Positions 1 to 8,800 of a stretch of DNA of 15,602 bases are shown in pieces. Both the position numbers and the translations under genes were made by a program. The stretch lies in the NCBI GenBank assembly GCA_025526915.1, contig JAHLKH010000389.1:1-15602 (forward strand), in the 5' to 3' direction. This stretch comes from Entophlyctis helioformis (Eukaryota > Chytridiomycota > Chytridiomycetes > Chytridiales > Chytriomycetaceae). The notes below the pieces were generated by a model, which saw only the letters and a list, made by a program, of their open reading frames with translations, was not told the DNA's origin and did no database searches. Position 1 is the first letter of the stretch. Each line of letters begins with the position of its first letter.

Positions 1-304
1 AGTGCGGGGAACCGAGCGCACAGCCGGTGGAACATGGAGCGGGATCGCACGGCCTCTGCCATCCGGCGAGTGAGCGCAACGTTTGGCAGCTGGACAGATC
101 GCCGCTCCAGTCGATGGCGAAAGCCTCCCGCCACAGCTGCTCCTTTGTCTGCATCGACAGCCTGCTGCTGCGACCGACACGGCCCCAGACAAAGCGAGTG
201 AGGATGCCAGAGAACGAGAGGATCATCTCGTGCAGCTCTGCAGGCAGCATGTCCCACAGCGACTCTCCAAACGCAAGCTGGGCGACGTCTTGGCTGTTGC
301 TGTC
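1..304 (-). CDS. F-box-like protein, partial (runs off left edge)
   Basis: On the minus strand an open frame runs from about 304 to the left edge without a stop. It contains LWDMLPAELHEMILSFSG followed by LTRFVWGRVGR and, further on, KEQLWREAF. The LP-x-EL-x-x-x-IL pattern followed by a later W resembles an F-box, the segment that binds Skp1 in SCF ubiquitin ligases. The exon start is placed after CTCAG at 305-309, because an in-frame TGA at 332-334 blocks the frame just upstream. The first in-frame Met, within LWDMLP, would cut into the motif, so a 5' exon is likely. An ATG at 514 encoding MARSK, followed by GTCACC, is phase-compatible with this acceptor, but that donor is weak and unverified. 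The rest of the gene lies outside the window. The F-box call rests on about 40 residues and is tentative. Confidence 0.45.
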
Positions 305-602
305 CTGAGCGGCGATGGCTTGGTGGCGGCGTCACTTGGGCAGTTGCTGTGGCAGTGGCGGCTGTCGGTGAAGACAACGACGCAGTGGGAGTGGGGAGTG
401 GGAGTGCTGGCAGGGGCAGACACAGACGCAGACGCAGGTGCAGCGGCCCGAGTGCCTGCCCGAGTGCTGGCCTCTCGTTGGCCGTGAGCTGCTGGTGACC
501 TTTGAGCGAGCCATTGCAGCCGCAGGGGAAAGTTTGCGGAGCGTTTATTGTGCACATGAACTGGCTGGACAGACGCCATCTGCTGGTGCATCTGCGACAT
601 CC
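305..602. other. Spacer between GT31 gene and F-box-like gene
   Basis: This stretch of about 300 bp lies between the stop of the glycosyltransferase gene and the first supported exon of the F-box-like gene, both on the minus strand. It holds the poly(A) signal of the former. It probably also holds the promoter and a short 5' exon of the latter, but no exon can be fixed with confidence. Open frames on both strands here have no recognisable protein features. Confidence 0.5.
544..549 (-). terminator. Poly(A) signal AATAAA of the GT31 gene
   Basis: TTTATT on the plus strand reads AATAAA on the minus strand, 54 nt past the stop codon of the glycosyltransferase gene. A canonical hexamer at this distance fits a 3'-end processing signal. 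The transcription factor gene at the other end of the window shows the same arrangement at almost the same distance. Confidence 0.6.
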
Positions 603-1655
603 TCACATGTATCCCAGCAGGCTTGCGTCCATCAGCTGCGGCATAAAGTGTCTGGACGGCGCCAGGAACCACGAGTCGTTCTTGAGCCGGTGGATGAGGA
701 TCGTGTCTGGCGTGTATGCATGCGACCAGATGCCGCCGTACTTGGGGTCCTCGTAGAACGCGCTGGTGGTCTGCGACTTCCAGTGCTCCAGCAGGCCAGA
801 CGCCTTGAGCCACATCTCGACCACGGCGTCCTCCTGGCCCTTGATGCTCGTCGCCACCCACGCATCGCGCGAGATCCACACCGCCAGGTCCCACGACACG
901 CCGTAGCCCATGCCGCCCATGAACCACGCCTGGCCAATCTCAAAGCCAAAGTAGACGCCTCGCTGCGGCAGGCTGGCCACCCATGCGTCCAGGTTGCGCA
1001 GGTGCAGCCACGCGTCGTCGTCGACCTTCATGACATGCGCATATGTGCCGTTTGCAAACGTGTGTGCGACGTGGTGAAAGTACGTGTATGTCTTGCCGTC
1101 GTCCATGTTCTCAGTGCAGTTGACCACCATGATGTCGCTGTGCAGACTGGACTCGAAGGCGAGCAGCGTGGCGTCGTCTTGCGAGGCTGGCCTGCCGACC
1201 ACAAAGAAGACGTCGATTGTGGACGGCTTGTCGCGCAGATACGTTGCTCGGATGATGGCGCGACGCTGCAGCTTGCTGGCGGTGGTGAAGATGCCAATGA
1301 GGATGCGCTTGGCCTGGACGGTGGTGGCTGCGGTTGGTGCATGGTGGTGCGGGTCATGCGGCGGGATGGCGAACGGGTCTGTGGATCCCTGCGTGACGAT
1401 GCTGGCATCGTGCAGAGGACTGCCGGCTGCACCGTCCACGCTGTCGGCGTCCAGAGTGTCCAGGTCAGACTGCGCACTGTTGGTCTGGCAGGACGATCTG
1501 CGCGGGGATGCAGAGTGCGACTGCTGCGTGGCCAGGATGCCTGTGTTGGCCGTGCTGGCGGCTGGATGCAGTGCGATGGCCAGCAGTGCGATGGCCGCCA
1601 GACAGCAGGCGAGCACGAGTGCGAGTGCGAGGGATCTGGCGGCGAGTCGGGTCAT
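603..1655 (-). CDS. GT31 family glycosyltransferase (beta-1,3-galactosyltransferase-like), type II membrane protein
   Basis: This is an intronless gene of 350 residues. GT31 enzymes (Pfam Galactosyl_T) transfer a sugar, usually galactose or N-acetylglucosamine, from a UDP-sugar in the Golgi lumen. The start at 1655 gives MTRLAARS followed by a hydrophobic stretch (about residues 9-28), the expected short cytosolic tail and signal anchor. An upstream in-frame Met at 1838 would add 61 unlikely residues. After a Ser/His-rich stem comes KRILIGIFT (about 118-126), then RRAIIRATYL (the conserved R-x-x-IR-x-T/S-W/Y motif), VFFVVG, the metal-binding DxD as KVDDDAW (D212-D214), FMGGMGYGVS, and GQEDAVVEMW with the conserved E275-D276. 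These family landmarks appear in the expected order. Donor and acceptor sugars cannot be read from sequence. It is transcribed divergently from the copper transporter gene and has AATAAA downstream. Confidence 0.88.
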   Translation of the reverse strand: MTRLAARSLALALVLACCLAAIALLAIALHPAASTANTGILATQQSHSASPRRSSCQTNSAQSDLDTLDADSVDGAAGSPLHDASIVTQGSTDPFAIPPHDPHHHAPTAATTVQAKRILIGIFTTASKLQRRAIIRATYLRDKPSTIDVFFVVGRPASQDDATLLAFESSLHSDIMVVNCTENMDDGKTYTYFHHVAHTFANGTYAHVMKVDDDAWLHLRNLDAWVASLPQRGVYFGFEIGQAWFMGGMGYGVSWDLAVWISRDAWVATSIKGQEDAVVEMWLKASGLLEHWKSQTTSAFYEDPKYGGIWSHAYTPDTILIHRLKNDSWFLAPSRHFMPQLMDASLLGYM

Positions 1656-1877
1656 TGTGGGCAGGCTGCTGGTGGCAGAATGTGTGTGAGGAGCGCTGCG
1701 GGTGGTTGGCGAGTGTGCACAATGGCCGCAGCGATCTGCTGTAAGCCGTGCCAGTGTTGCCAGCCATGCCAGCCATGCCAGCCGTGGATGCTGCACACTG
1801 CACACAGCCGCTGCTTGTCCGCGCATTCGCAATCGCATTCACAGCGAATGCACACAAGCAGCAGCAGCAGCAACCGC
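1656..1877. promoter_or_regulatory. Divergent promoter region between GT31 and copper transporter genes
   Basis: These 222 bp separate the two divergent start codons and must carry both 5' regions. They contain a tandem 9-nt repeat of the GCCATGCCA type (about 1757-1785) and a short CAG run just before the transporter ATG. I saw no clear TATA box or yeast-type copper-response element. Confidence 0.5.
1757..1785. repeat. Tandem 9-nt repeat (GCCATGCCA type)
   Basis: About three consecutive copies of a 9-nt unit related to CCAGCCATG lie in the divergent promoter. The last copy is altered to GCCGTGG. No function can be assigned. Confidence 0.6.
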
Positions 1878-3994
1878 ATGGCACCGCCTTCCCTCACGCA
1901 CACGCTGCTGGCACTCGCCGCCCTGTGTCTGGCCACTGCGCCAGCGGCTGCAGCCACCGCACGCACGCACCCGCAAGCATCGCTGCCTGCGCCTCCCAGC
2001 GAGCCGTGCGCCAGCAACCCAAGCCAAGCCAGCTGCGTCGACTTTGAGCTGCCGCCTGCCAATGTGACGGCTGCGCTCGAGTCGCTGTGCGGGTCCATGA
2101 GCAACATGCCGGGTGGGTGGCTGTGCCTGCGGGTCTCGCATGCCGCCTGCTGCCGGTGTCGCAGCAGCACAGGGCGGCCTGTCGGAAGGGATGTCCACAG
2201 CGACACTCGCAGCGACATCGAGCAGTGGCTCCCAAATGCGCTGTTTTTGCCCCTGGCTGGCTTGGACAACTTGGCTTGGACAGCTTGGCTTGGACGCTTG
2301 CTGACCGCGCTGGTCCCACAACCACATCTGGCCCATCGGCCGTCCTGCCCACCGGCCACGCTCCACAGGATGCAGCCTGCGGCGGTCGTGCCAGACCTCG
2401 CCCAGCCTGCACAGCAAGTGGTTCTGCCGCGACTTTAGCCTGCTTGCCGACATCTGTGCCAGCGACATGCCGCGCATGAAGGGCTGCTCCACATACACAC
2501 AGGCAAGCATTGCTGCTCGTCCATGTATCCATCCGTCCAGCCGTCCGTCTGACTGACTGACTGGCTGACTGGCTGGCTGCCACTCATCCAACATCCACAA
2601 CAGATGTGCAGATCCGACACGGTGGTCCGGCAGTGCTTCACCAATCCTCCGCTGCCGTTCTTGCCAACCACAAAGCGCGCCAAGCAGCTCGTCAATGACA
2701 TTTGCGGCGAGATGGACATGGCCGGATGCGAAAAGTGTGCGGGCGGCGGCATGTGTCCTGGGTTTGATGTGTACGGCCAGCTGTGTCTGGCCATGCCGGG
2801 CATGTCGCAGGTGTGTTGTGTTCCCTGAGTGGGCTGCCTGTTGCTGTGCACACGTATGTCTGCAAGCGGTGGATCCGATCCACCAAGCCGCGCCACCTTG
2901 GCTCGTCAGACTGACACTCGATGCACGAATGTCTGGCCGCAGTGCCAGGAATGGAAGCAGCTGTGCCATGCCGAGCCGTCGCTGCCAGTCTGTCCGCAGA
3001 CGGACGGAGAAGGCGACGGTGGCAACAACGGCGACGATCGCCATGCGCCACGCGGACCGACCATGAAGATGTTCTTCCACTTTGGATACCGCGACTACGT
3101 GCTTGTGGAGTCGTGGGTGCCACAGACGGCAGGCTCGTACGCGATCGCATGTGCATTCTGCTTCGTCCTTGCGGTGGCATACGAAGCACTGCTGGCTCTT
3201 GGTGCTCATCTCGAGAGCCAGTGGAATCCATCGGCTGCCGTGTCAACAGCTGGGCTGCCTGGCAGCATCAGCAACAGCGGCATTGGAGGAGCAGCAGCCT
3301 CGGCTGGACGCGTTTCTGGAAGCGGGCCGTCTGCAAGCGGTCTTGGCGGCAACGGGTCACTGCCGTCACCGTACGGCGTGCCTGGATCCAGCACCGAGCC
3401 TGATGCGCCGCTTCTCGGACATGCGTTTGCACAGGGAGCATTGCCGTCACAGACACTTGGACCGGCTGACGGAGCCAGCCGTCGCAAGAAGCCTGGCGTC
3501 ACCACGCCTGGACATGGATCCACAAGTGTCTCGCCGGTGCCACCGCCACCTGGCCACGAGACGGGCATTGAGCTCGGCACAGACGGATACGGCTCTGACG
3601 GCCAGGCATCGTGGGAGTCCGGCTGCAACCAGTCTCCAGGCGGTATGCAATGGCATGCTCTGCTGTGATGTGTCTGTCTCGCATTGACTGACACGCCATC
3701 CATGTGTTTGCGATGGCAGCACCGGCGCGGCCAGCGCCATGGTGCATGCCCCGCCTTCTGTCCTTCTTCACCAAGCCGGTGTGGACGCCAACCGAGATCC
3801 GCATCTGGCGCGCGGTGCTGCGACTTGTGACGGTGACTGGCGCGTATCTGTGCATGCTGCTTGCGATGTCATTCAACGTTGGACTGTTTGCGTCCGTCGT
3901 GCTTGGACTCGCGTTCGGCTCCTTCCTGTGGGGCGACGTGGTGGCAACGTCGGGCAGCCATGGACATGCTGTCGAGAAGGAACATTGCTGCTAG
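1878..3994 (+). CDS. Ctr family copper transporter with Cys/Met-rich ectodomain
   Basis: Five exons: 1878-2112, 2369-2502, 2604-2810, 2943-3642 and 3720-3994, giving 516 residues. Ctr proteins form trimers that import Cu(I). The start gives a signal peptide (about 1-24). The ectodomain carries four C-M-M-C blocks: C71-M74-M77-C80, C108-M112-M115-C118, C157-M160-M162-C165 and C184-M187-M190-C193. The Ctr core begins at M233 with MKMFFHFGYRDY, followed by TM1 (about 258-278). A cytosolic loop of about 150 residues rich in Gly/Ser/Pro precedes TM2, which holds the MxxxM pore motif (M471, M475); TM3 holds GxxxG (G488, G492). The tail ends EHCC, like the copper-binding HCH/CC tails of the family. 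All exon phases agree. CTGAC motifs lie upstream of several acceptors, and intron 2 is GC-AG. Whether it sits in the plasma or vacuolar membrane cannot be decided. Confidence 0.88.
2259..2299 (+). repeat. 14-nt tandem repeat in intron 1 of the copper transporter gene
   Basis: Three copies of a GGCTTGGACARCTT unit (the last 13 nt) lie inside intron 1 (2113-2368). They end just before a CTGAC branch-site-like motif near 2301. In-frame translation of the region does not resemble the family, which supports its being intronic. Confidence 0.75.
2503..2603 (+). other. GC-AG intron (intron 2 of the copper transporter gene)
   Basis: The exon ends in CAG and the intron begins GCAAGC, matching the strong AG|GCAAGT consensus of GC-AG introns. 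It ends AACAG at 2603. Splicing here is phase 0 to phase 0 and yields GCSTYTQMC, which keeps the Cys spacing of the ectodomain. No nearby GT donor has a compatible phase. The intron also carries a run of TGAC/TGGC tetranucleotides (about 2548-2579), giving several possible branch-site motifs. Confidence 0.75.
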
Positions 3995-4098
3995 TAAAGG
4001 GGGCTCGTTCATTAGCATTAAGTGGGCGATCGTGATAAGTAAAGCGACAAGCAAAGAGAAGAGAGTCGAATGGCGTGGCAGTGCGAAACAGTGCACCG
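3995..4098. other. Convergent intergenic gap (copper transporter / seven-helix protein)
   Basis: Only 104 bp separate the two facing stop codons, so the 3' UTRs probably overlap. No canonical AATAAA is present on either strand. AGTAAA at 4038-4043 is a possible variant poly(A) signal for the plus-strand gene. Confidence 0.5.
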
Positions 4099-5525
4099 CT
4101 ACGACGATTGGACAGGCGGCGGGCTCATCGGCGGGCTCATGGGAGGGCTCGCGAGATTGTTGGTGGACAGGTTGTCCTTCGACTTTGTCTTTTGGCTGCC
4201 TCGTGCGTTCTTGGCTTGGTAGAGGGCGATGATATTTTGAAAATACATGCTAGCAGCCAGACAGTGGAAGCCACCGTTTGCAGATGCGAGCTGGCCGTAT
4301 GCATTTCCCGTGCGTGCCTCCACAGTGCCGGGAACGCGGGGCAACAGGAGGTACAGGATGAGCCAAAAGATGCTCATGATGTCAAGAAAAAGCGATCCAA
4401 ACAGCCAGCAGAGCGTGATGATGTACTGCTTGCGCATGGCCCGCTTGGCAGCTACAGATGCGCATTAGGCGACGTCTTTGTCATGCAAATTTCCATATCA
4501 CGCAGGTCAGTGCACAGAGCCTTACATTTCTCAATGCTTCTTGGCGTCACGGTCATCAAGTTTCCCTGCGAACTGCCTTTGGCTTGCAAGCTTTTCTTTC
4601 CGTCTTGAGCAGGGCTGATCTCATTCAGAGGAATACTGGTTGACGACTGTGCAGCGGTGCTAGCGCTTGCGCTGCTTGAGCTGTTTGTGATCAAGGTCTT
4701 TCCGTATTCGTACATCTTCTTTGCAACCCAAATGTTGAGAGTGCAGTCGTACGCGCCAATGTAGAGCCACCAAAACAGGCCGGCATAGAACCACTTGAAC
4801 AAGAGAAAAGGAACGTCAGCACGAATGCTATGCTGCCGAGATGCTGGTGTGGCATGAAAGGGGCACTCACCATGATAAGAAAGTCGGACATGGTGCCACC
4901 GGCCAGGAGTACACCAGCAATGATGTACATTGGTGGCGCAAAGATGAGGTGCATCACAGTATGTAAGATTGTGAAGCTGCAGTATGGTATCGTTGTGTCG
5001 GTGAAGCAAGCCCAGACGCGTGTCACAATAAGAAGAGTCATTGTCGTGTCAATGTGTGTGTAAACAAACGGGGTCTGGATAATGCACCAAGAGTGTGCAC
5101 AACAAATACAACAATCAGGCCGAACACAAGATTGGCATGGCCAGGAAGACGTACTACTTGATGTACTTTTCCGCAGTGGCTGCCGACGGCACGACGAGAC
5201 GGATCGTCTGCAGCTGCGTGAGAGCAAACAGGTACGACGACACACCAAAAAAGACTGCGTAGAAGAAGCTGGAGAGCTGATTCATAGCAAAGTACGCAGT
5301 CATGAGCTGGCAGAGCTGCGCGAGGAACATGACCGTCGAGTAGAGGGCGATCATCTGGAGAAAGAACGTTGGTTTCTCGTAGGCTCTGCGGAGGGTGAAT
5401 ACGGCGTTTCCGCCTGAGACGAGCACGGCCGAGCCTGTCAGAAAGGCCGCGACATATTCGATAGCAATGTCAAAGCGCGGCTTGTCGACTTCGAGGGCCG
5501 GATCGTTGCCAAAATAGACCACCAT
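4099..5525 (-). CDS. Orphan seven-transmembrane protein
   Basis: Four exons on the minus strand: 5525-5155, 4976-4871, 4793-4526 and 4451-4099, giving 365 residues with matching phases. Donors are GTACGT, GTGAGT and GTAAGG. I do not recognise the family. Seven hydrophobic segments are visible (about 21-45, 54-78, 85-108, 125-149, 154-180, 259-285 and 305-325). The N-terminus is short and lacks a signal peptide. A Ser/Ala-rich loop of about 75 residues lies between helices 5 and 6, and the C-tail ends in a tandem SPPM motif. The layout is receptor-like, but I see no DRY or NPxxY motif, so ligand and signalling are unknown. The start at 5525 is the first ATG in the open frame. The least certain junction is intron 1 (4977-5154), whose T-rich sequence also reads as hydrophobic in two other frames. 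The gene is divergent from BRR2. Confidence 0.72.
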
Positions 5526-5876
5526 GATGATAGACGAGACTGGTTGGGATTGGGTATTTGAGGCGCAGCAGAGAGCAGGGATTGTCACAATGTGGGCAAG
5601 ATGGTGGCAATATGGGTAGACAGGCTACGTCGACTTGCCAAACAATGGCGTTTTGCAACAATGGCCCACATGTGTTGCCAGTCTACCGACAATGCCCCCA
5701 GAATACCTCCAGCTTGTCCCCAGATTGCCCCCAGAATACCCCCCAGAATACCCGCAGCTTGCATCCAGAATGCCACCAGCTTGCCTCGCAGCTTGCCTCG
5801 CACCAGGCTCCTCTTGGGCCACACGTGAGGCCTCACGCCGACTTTGCGTGAAACTCGAGATCGTTCGTCGTTGGCC
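5526..5876. promoter_or_regulatory. Divergent promoter region of the seven-helix gene and BRR2
   Basis: These 351 bp lie between the two divergent start codons. The left half repeats short CAATGG/CAATATGG-like words (5588-5690). The right half carries a degenerate CCAGAATACC/CAGCTTGC array. The sequence just before the BRR2 ATG (GGCCATGG) is a favourable start context. I saw no TATA box and no convincing coding exon. Confidence 0.5.
5696..5808 (+). repeat. Degenerate tandem repeat, CCAGAATACC / CAGCTTGC units
   Basis: CCCCAGAATACC-like units occur four times and CAGCTTG-like units about five times, interleaved over about 110 bp. The copies are diverged. The array lies in the divergent promoter, 70-180 bp upstream of the BRR2 start codon. 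Confidence 0.65.
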
Positions 5877-8800
5877 ATGGCTGAGCGCGTACATCAGGAC
5901 AACCAGTACAGCGTATGTGCTCGCGCGCTTGTTGGCTGGTCGAGGCTGCTGCTGCTGGTGCTGCTGCTGGTCGCCATGTGCAGCGGCCAGCCTTGCCCTT
6001 GCCCTTGCCTGCCGTGTCCTTGCCTGTACGCACGCACATCCGACTGACGCTTGCTGCTCTGCACACTGCGGGTCTGCAGTACACAGGTGCGTTTGGCTGA
6101 TCATGCGCTGCCAGCCAGCCCGCCCGCCAGCCCGTATGCCCGCCAGCCCGTGGGCGAGGCTCGGCGCTCACGGATGCGCACTGCTGCTGACACGTCCCTT
6201 GCCTGCCTGCTTTCCTGCCTGCCTGTCCGCCTGCCTGTCCGCATGTCTGCCTGTCTGTCCGCCTGCCCTTCTGTCTGTCCGCCTGCCGTGCGCACACATG
6301 CACCGTCCTGGCCACTCTGCACGACTTGGATGACTCGGCAACACCTGCGTCTGCCTTGAACGGCGGCCTGCAGCCAACTCGAACCTGGTGCTCCAGGCCG
6401 ACCGCTCGGCTCTGCCGCGGCGAGACCAGGAGCCCACTGGCGAGGCCGAGTCGCTGTGGGGCAGAGTCAGCAAGCAGAAGATGGGCGACCGTGCCGTGAG
6501 CACATACGTCGATGCAAAGGACAAGGCCGAGCGTCGTCGCAAGCGTGAGTCGGACAAGGCCCGCCAGACCGGTGCCGAGCGCGAGCTGTCTCGCAAGCAG
6601 AAGAAGGAGCGCGACAGGTACGCCAGCCAGCCATCCAGCCGAGACGATCTGCTGCCCGCTGCTGCGATCGGCTCCTTGGTGTGCACGTGTGTGTGTGTGT
6701 GTGTGTGACTGTTGAGCACTAACACGCCTGGTTGCGACGGCAGTCTTGCAAGAGGCTACGGATACAGCAGTGTCTTGGCTGCCACCGAGGACGTGGACAG
6801 CACCGCGTACCGCCCGCGCACCAAAGAGACTCGCCAGACCTACGAGCTCATCCTGTCGTTCCTGAGCAAGTACCTGGGCGACATCCAGCAGGACGTGCTG
6901 CGCAGTGCGGCAGATGCTGTGCTCGAAACGCTCAAGGACGACTCCAAGAAGGACTTTGACAGAAAGAAGGAGGTCGAGGAGGTGCTGGCTGCCAAGATCC
7001 CGTCGGATGAGTTTGCACAGCTTGTGACGCTTGGAAAGAAGATTACCGACTACGCCAACGCAGACGACGCCAAGCTTGCTGTCGATGATGGCTCCAAGCG
7101 CGATAACGACATTGACGAAGAGCACGGTGTGGCAGTCGTTTTCGACGAGGAGGAGGAGGACGAGGCACACAGCGGCGACGAGTTTGAGATTGACGAGGAC
7201 GGCGATGACGATGAGGGCGGCGAGGAGACCAACCTCAAGACGCGTCTCAAGGCGACTGGCGAGACTGTCGAGGGCGACGAAGACGAAGACATGGGCAGCG
7301 ACATGGGCGACGACATGGACGAGGACACGACTGTTTTACGCTCTGGTGTCGCAAGCGGGGCTGGTGCAGCTGCTGCGTCGAACGCTGCGGGCGATTCTGC
7401 CGCTGACAAGGTCGACCCACACAAGATTGACGCCTTTTGGCTGCAACGCTCCATTGCGCAGCAGTACACAGACGCACTCGTCGCACAGGCCAAGACGATC
7501 GAGGCCATGGAAATCCTTGCATCCGATACCGACGCCCGCGATGTCGAGAACGATCTCATGGCACTCTTTGACTACGAAAAGTTTGACCTTGTGCGCATCC
7601 TGACACGCAACCGAGAGGCCATTGTCTGGTGCACTCGACTTGCCAAGGCTGCGTCTCCAGAAGAGCGAGACGAGATTGAGCAGTCGATGCGCGACCAAGG
7701 CATTACCCACCTGCTCGACGAGCTTCGCGCGGCGCCGACTCGCCGTGCTGAGGGCAAGGCCGCTGTCTCTGCCGTGGCTCCTGGTGCTCCCGCAGACGGT
7801 ATGGCTGCGGCAATGGATGTGGACAAAGAGATCAAGGCCAAGGCCCAGCCTACTGCCACCTCTGCTCCGCGCGCGACGGTCGATCTCGAGGCACTTGCGT
7901 TCCAGCAGGGCGGCCATCTCATGTCCAACAAAAAGTGCAAGCTGCCCGACGGCTCGTTCAAGCGCACCAAGGCCGGCTACGAGGAAGTGCACGTGCCTGC
8001 CCCCAAGCCAACCCCCATGGCTGACGGCGAAAAGCTTGTCAACATCTCCGACCTGCCCGTATGGATGCAGCCGGCGTTCCCTGGTGCTCAGCGTCTCAAC
8101 CGTGTCCAGAGTCGCGTTTACGGCACAGCATGCGGCTCGGACGAGAACATGCTTCTTTGTGCGCCAACTGGTGCAGGCAAGTACGTATCACGGGCTTGCT
8201 GCATACTGCTTGCATTGTTGACATTGACTCGGTAAACTCACCAATGGCTCTTTGAATCACGACAGGACCAACTGTGCGATGCTCACGATCCTCAACGAGA
8301 TTGGCAAGCACCGCGACGAGCGAACTGGCGCAATCATCAAAGACAACTTCAAGATTGTCTACGTCGCACCCATGAAGGCCCTTGTTGCTGAGATGGTTGG
8401 CAACTTTGGCGCTCGTCTCAAGGACTTTGGCATCAACGTCGCCGAGTTGACTGGCGATCGCCAGCTCACCAAGCAGCAGATCTCTGAGACGCAGATCATC
8501 GTCACGACGCCCGAGAAGTGGGATATCATTACGCGCAAGTCGACGGACCGCTCGTACACGAACCTGGTCCGACTGATCATCATCGACGAGATCCACCTGC
8601 TGCATGACGACCGCGGCCCTGTTTTAGAAGCCATTGTTGCGCGCACTCTGCGCCAGATCCAGCAGAACCAGGAGCCTGTGCGACTCGTCGGTCTCAGTGC
8701 CACTCTGCCCAACTACATGGACGTTGCTACATTCCTGCGCGTCAACCCCGACACGGGCGTGTTCTTCTTCGACAACAGCTTCCGCCCCTGCCCGCTCAAG

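Noticed and set aside
438..2438. A 666-codon open frame on the plus strand
   Set aside because: It runs antisense to the GT31 gene and through the divergent promoter. Its sequence is compositionally odd and family-less, except where it coincides with exon 1 of the copper transporter. It is a by-product of GC-rich codon use on the opposite strand.
1839..3209. A 456-codon open frame on the minus strand across the copper transporter
   Set aside because: It has no recognisable domain and crosses exons and introns of a well-supported gene on the other strand. Its length reflects the low stop frequency in GC-rich sequence.
5913..6373. A single 461-nt intron joining BRR2 exon 1 directly to exon 3
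   Set aside because: The donor at 5913 is phase 0 and the acceptor at 6373 needs phase 1, so the protein would be out of frame. The 7-nt microexon resolves this and restores the conserved residues.
5833..7170. A 445-codon minus-strand open frame opposite the start of BRR2
   Set aside because: It is antisense to conserved BRR2 exons and its introns, and is dominated by repeat-derived low-complexity sequence such as Gly/Gln/Arg runs.
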